Below are positions 22,164 through 22,470 of a stretch of DNA of 22,470 nucleotides, in pieces. A program made the translations under genes and the position numbers. The notes under the pieces are model-generated. The model did not search any database, was not told where the DNA came from, and saw nothing but the letters and a program-made list of their open reading frames with translations. The stretch comes from a virus. The number at the start of each line of letters is the position of its first letter. The first letter of the stretch is position 1. The stretch is taken from positions 1 to 22,470 of the IMG/VR virus record IMGVR_UViG_3300046003_003300. One strand, 5' to 3'.

Positions 22164-22182
22164 GCCGGGGATTGAACCCGGC
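22164..22182 (-). other. T-arm-like hairpin upstream of ATG 22149
   Basis: GCCGGG (22164-22169) pairs with CCCGGC (22177-22182) around a 7-nt loop. On the minus strand this reads GCCGGGTTCAATCCCCGGC, which matches the shape of a tRNA T-arm (5-bp stem, TTCAATC loop). No acceptor, D or anticodon arms can be found at the right distances, so it is not a whole tRNA gene. It lies in the 44-nt gap between two small genes. Confidence 0.6.
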
Positions 22183-22193
22183 TGGCTTATTGG

Positions 22194-22400
22194 TTAGGCG
22201 GCTGCGATGGTGGCGTATTGAAAGTTCCAGAAGTCGTATCCTTCGATTGACCGGCCCCATGAGATGCCTTTCAGTATTGCTGTCCGCGCGTCTTTGCATG
22301 GCTCATTGAGCATTTGAGGGTTGGTCATTTCGGCAGCTCTGATTGCCTTTTTTGCAAGTTCTGGTGGGAGGGTTTCGAGTAGTTCGCGGATTGTTTTCAT
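22194..22400 (-). CDS. Small protein, unknown function
   Basis: A 68-aa protein starting MKTIRELLETLPPELAKKAIRA. The N-terminal helix 'MKT.RELL..LP' is common in small phage proteins. The C-terminal part (GISWGRSIEGYDFWNFQYATI) is aromatic rich. It is the first complete gene from the right edge. Its leader TAACCAACCAAGACA before ATG 22400 is the clearest example of the CAACC-type leader in this genome. Confidence 0.75.
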   Translation of the reverse strand: MKTIRELLETLPPELAKKAIRAAEMTNPQMLNEPCKDARTAILKGISWGRSIEGYDFWNFQYATIAAA

Positions 22401-22459
22401 TGTCTTGGTTGGTTAGTCGCTCGCGGCGACAGGGGGAAATTATTCTTCCTCCCTTTCCC
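22401..22459 (-). promoter_or_regulatory. Leader upstream of the first early gene
   Basis: No open frame crosses this stretch in the minus direction. It contains a small hairpin, GTCGC-tcgcg-GCGAC (22416-22430), followed on the minus strand by TAACCAACCAAGACA and the ATG. Upstream is a purine-rich GGGAAAGGGAGGAAGAATAA stretch. A promoter may lie here or beyond the edge; I see no clear -35/-10 pair. Confidence 0.35.
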
Positions 22460-22470
22460 AGATCGGAAGA
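22460..22470 (+). other. Illumina adapter remnant at contig end
   Basis: The final 11 bases AGATCGGAAGA are identical to the start of the standard Illumina adapter read-through sequence. They are most simply untrimmed adapter and not phage DNA. The true sequence would end at or before 22459. Confidence 0.85.

Noticed and set aside
22155-22260. tRNA gene suggested by the T-arm-like hairpin
   Set aside because: No acceptor stem, D-arm or anticodon arm is found at the required distances, and the upstream part is coding.
1-22470. Transposable (Mu-like) lifestyle
   Set aside because: Only the head genes are Mu-like. No transposase A/B genes, Mu-type ends or repressor are visible, and the replication genes are of a different kind. 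Regions outside the window could change this.

Overview
This window is one end of a tailed double-stranded DNA phage (or prophage) genome, moderately G+C rich and very compact. Every gene I can support is on the minus strand, so transcription runs from the right edge (22470) to the left edge (1). The last 11 bases (22460-22470) match an Illumina adapter, so this is probably an assembled metagenomic contig whose right end is artificial. The left edge cuts a gene. I cannot name the host. The Mu-like head genes and a lipobox lipoprotein fit a Gram-negative-type host. The near absence of Shine-Dalgarno sequences, replaced by CAACC-rich leaders, fits a host lineage with weak SD use; Verrucomicrobiota is a guess, not a result.

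Right part (22400-12420), presumed early/replication operon. Three small genes with their own hairpin-bearing leaders (22400, 22149, 21901) are followed by a chain of genes joined by twelve consecutive 4-nt ATGA/GTGA stop-start overlaps. The chain holds small Cys-rich and unknown proteins, a small HTH protein, a superfamily 2 helicase with C-terminal zinc ribbons, a VRR-NUC nuclease, two small unknown genes and a 906-aa SNF2-like helicase fused to an adenine/N4-cytosine-type DNA methyltransferase. Next comes an 879-aa Toprim primase/helicase. A strong intrinsic terminator (12331-12364) closes this operon.

Middle (12005-12419). A 415-bp non-coding region holds eight GTAAC/GTTAC boxes, some in inverted pairs, an AT-rich tract, a 14-bp GC palindrome and a six-tract G-quadruplex motif. 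It is the best candidate for the late promoter/operator region or a replication origin.

Left part (12004-1), late operon. Two small putative nucleic-acid-binding proteins are followed by terminase small and large subunits, then a lysis cassette (lipoprotein, 55-aa two-helix membrane protein as holin candidate, CHAP endolysin, zinc-ribbon miniprotein, one-TM coiled-coil protein). After it come a Mu gp29-like portal, Mu gp30/F-like minor head protein, Mu G-like morphogenesis protein, Mu I/Z-like protease with scaffold region, major capsid protein, probable capsid cement protein, a hairpin terminator, gp36-like and gp37-like connector/terminator proteins, a probable tail tube protein and a truncated Pro-rich protein. 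The head operon order follows Mu. The capsid and cement proteins look unlike Mu gpT and more like those of other phages, so the head module appears mosaic. No integrase, transposase, DNA polymerase, tRNA gene or CRISPR array is visible.
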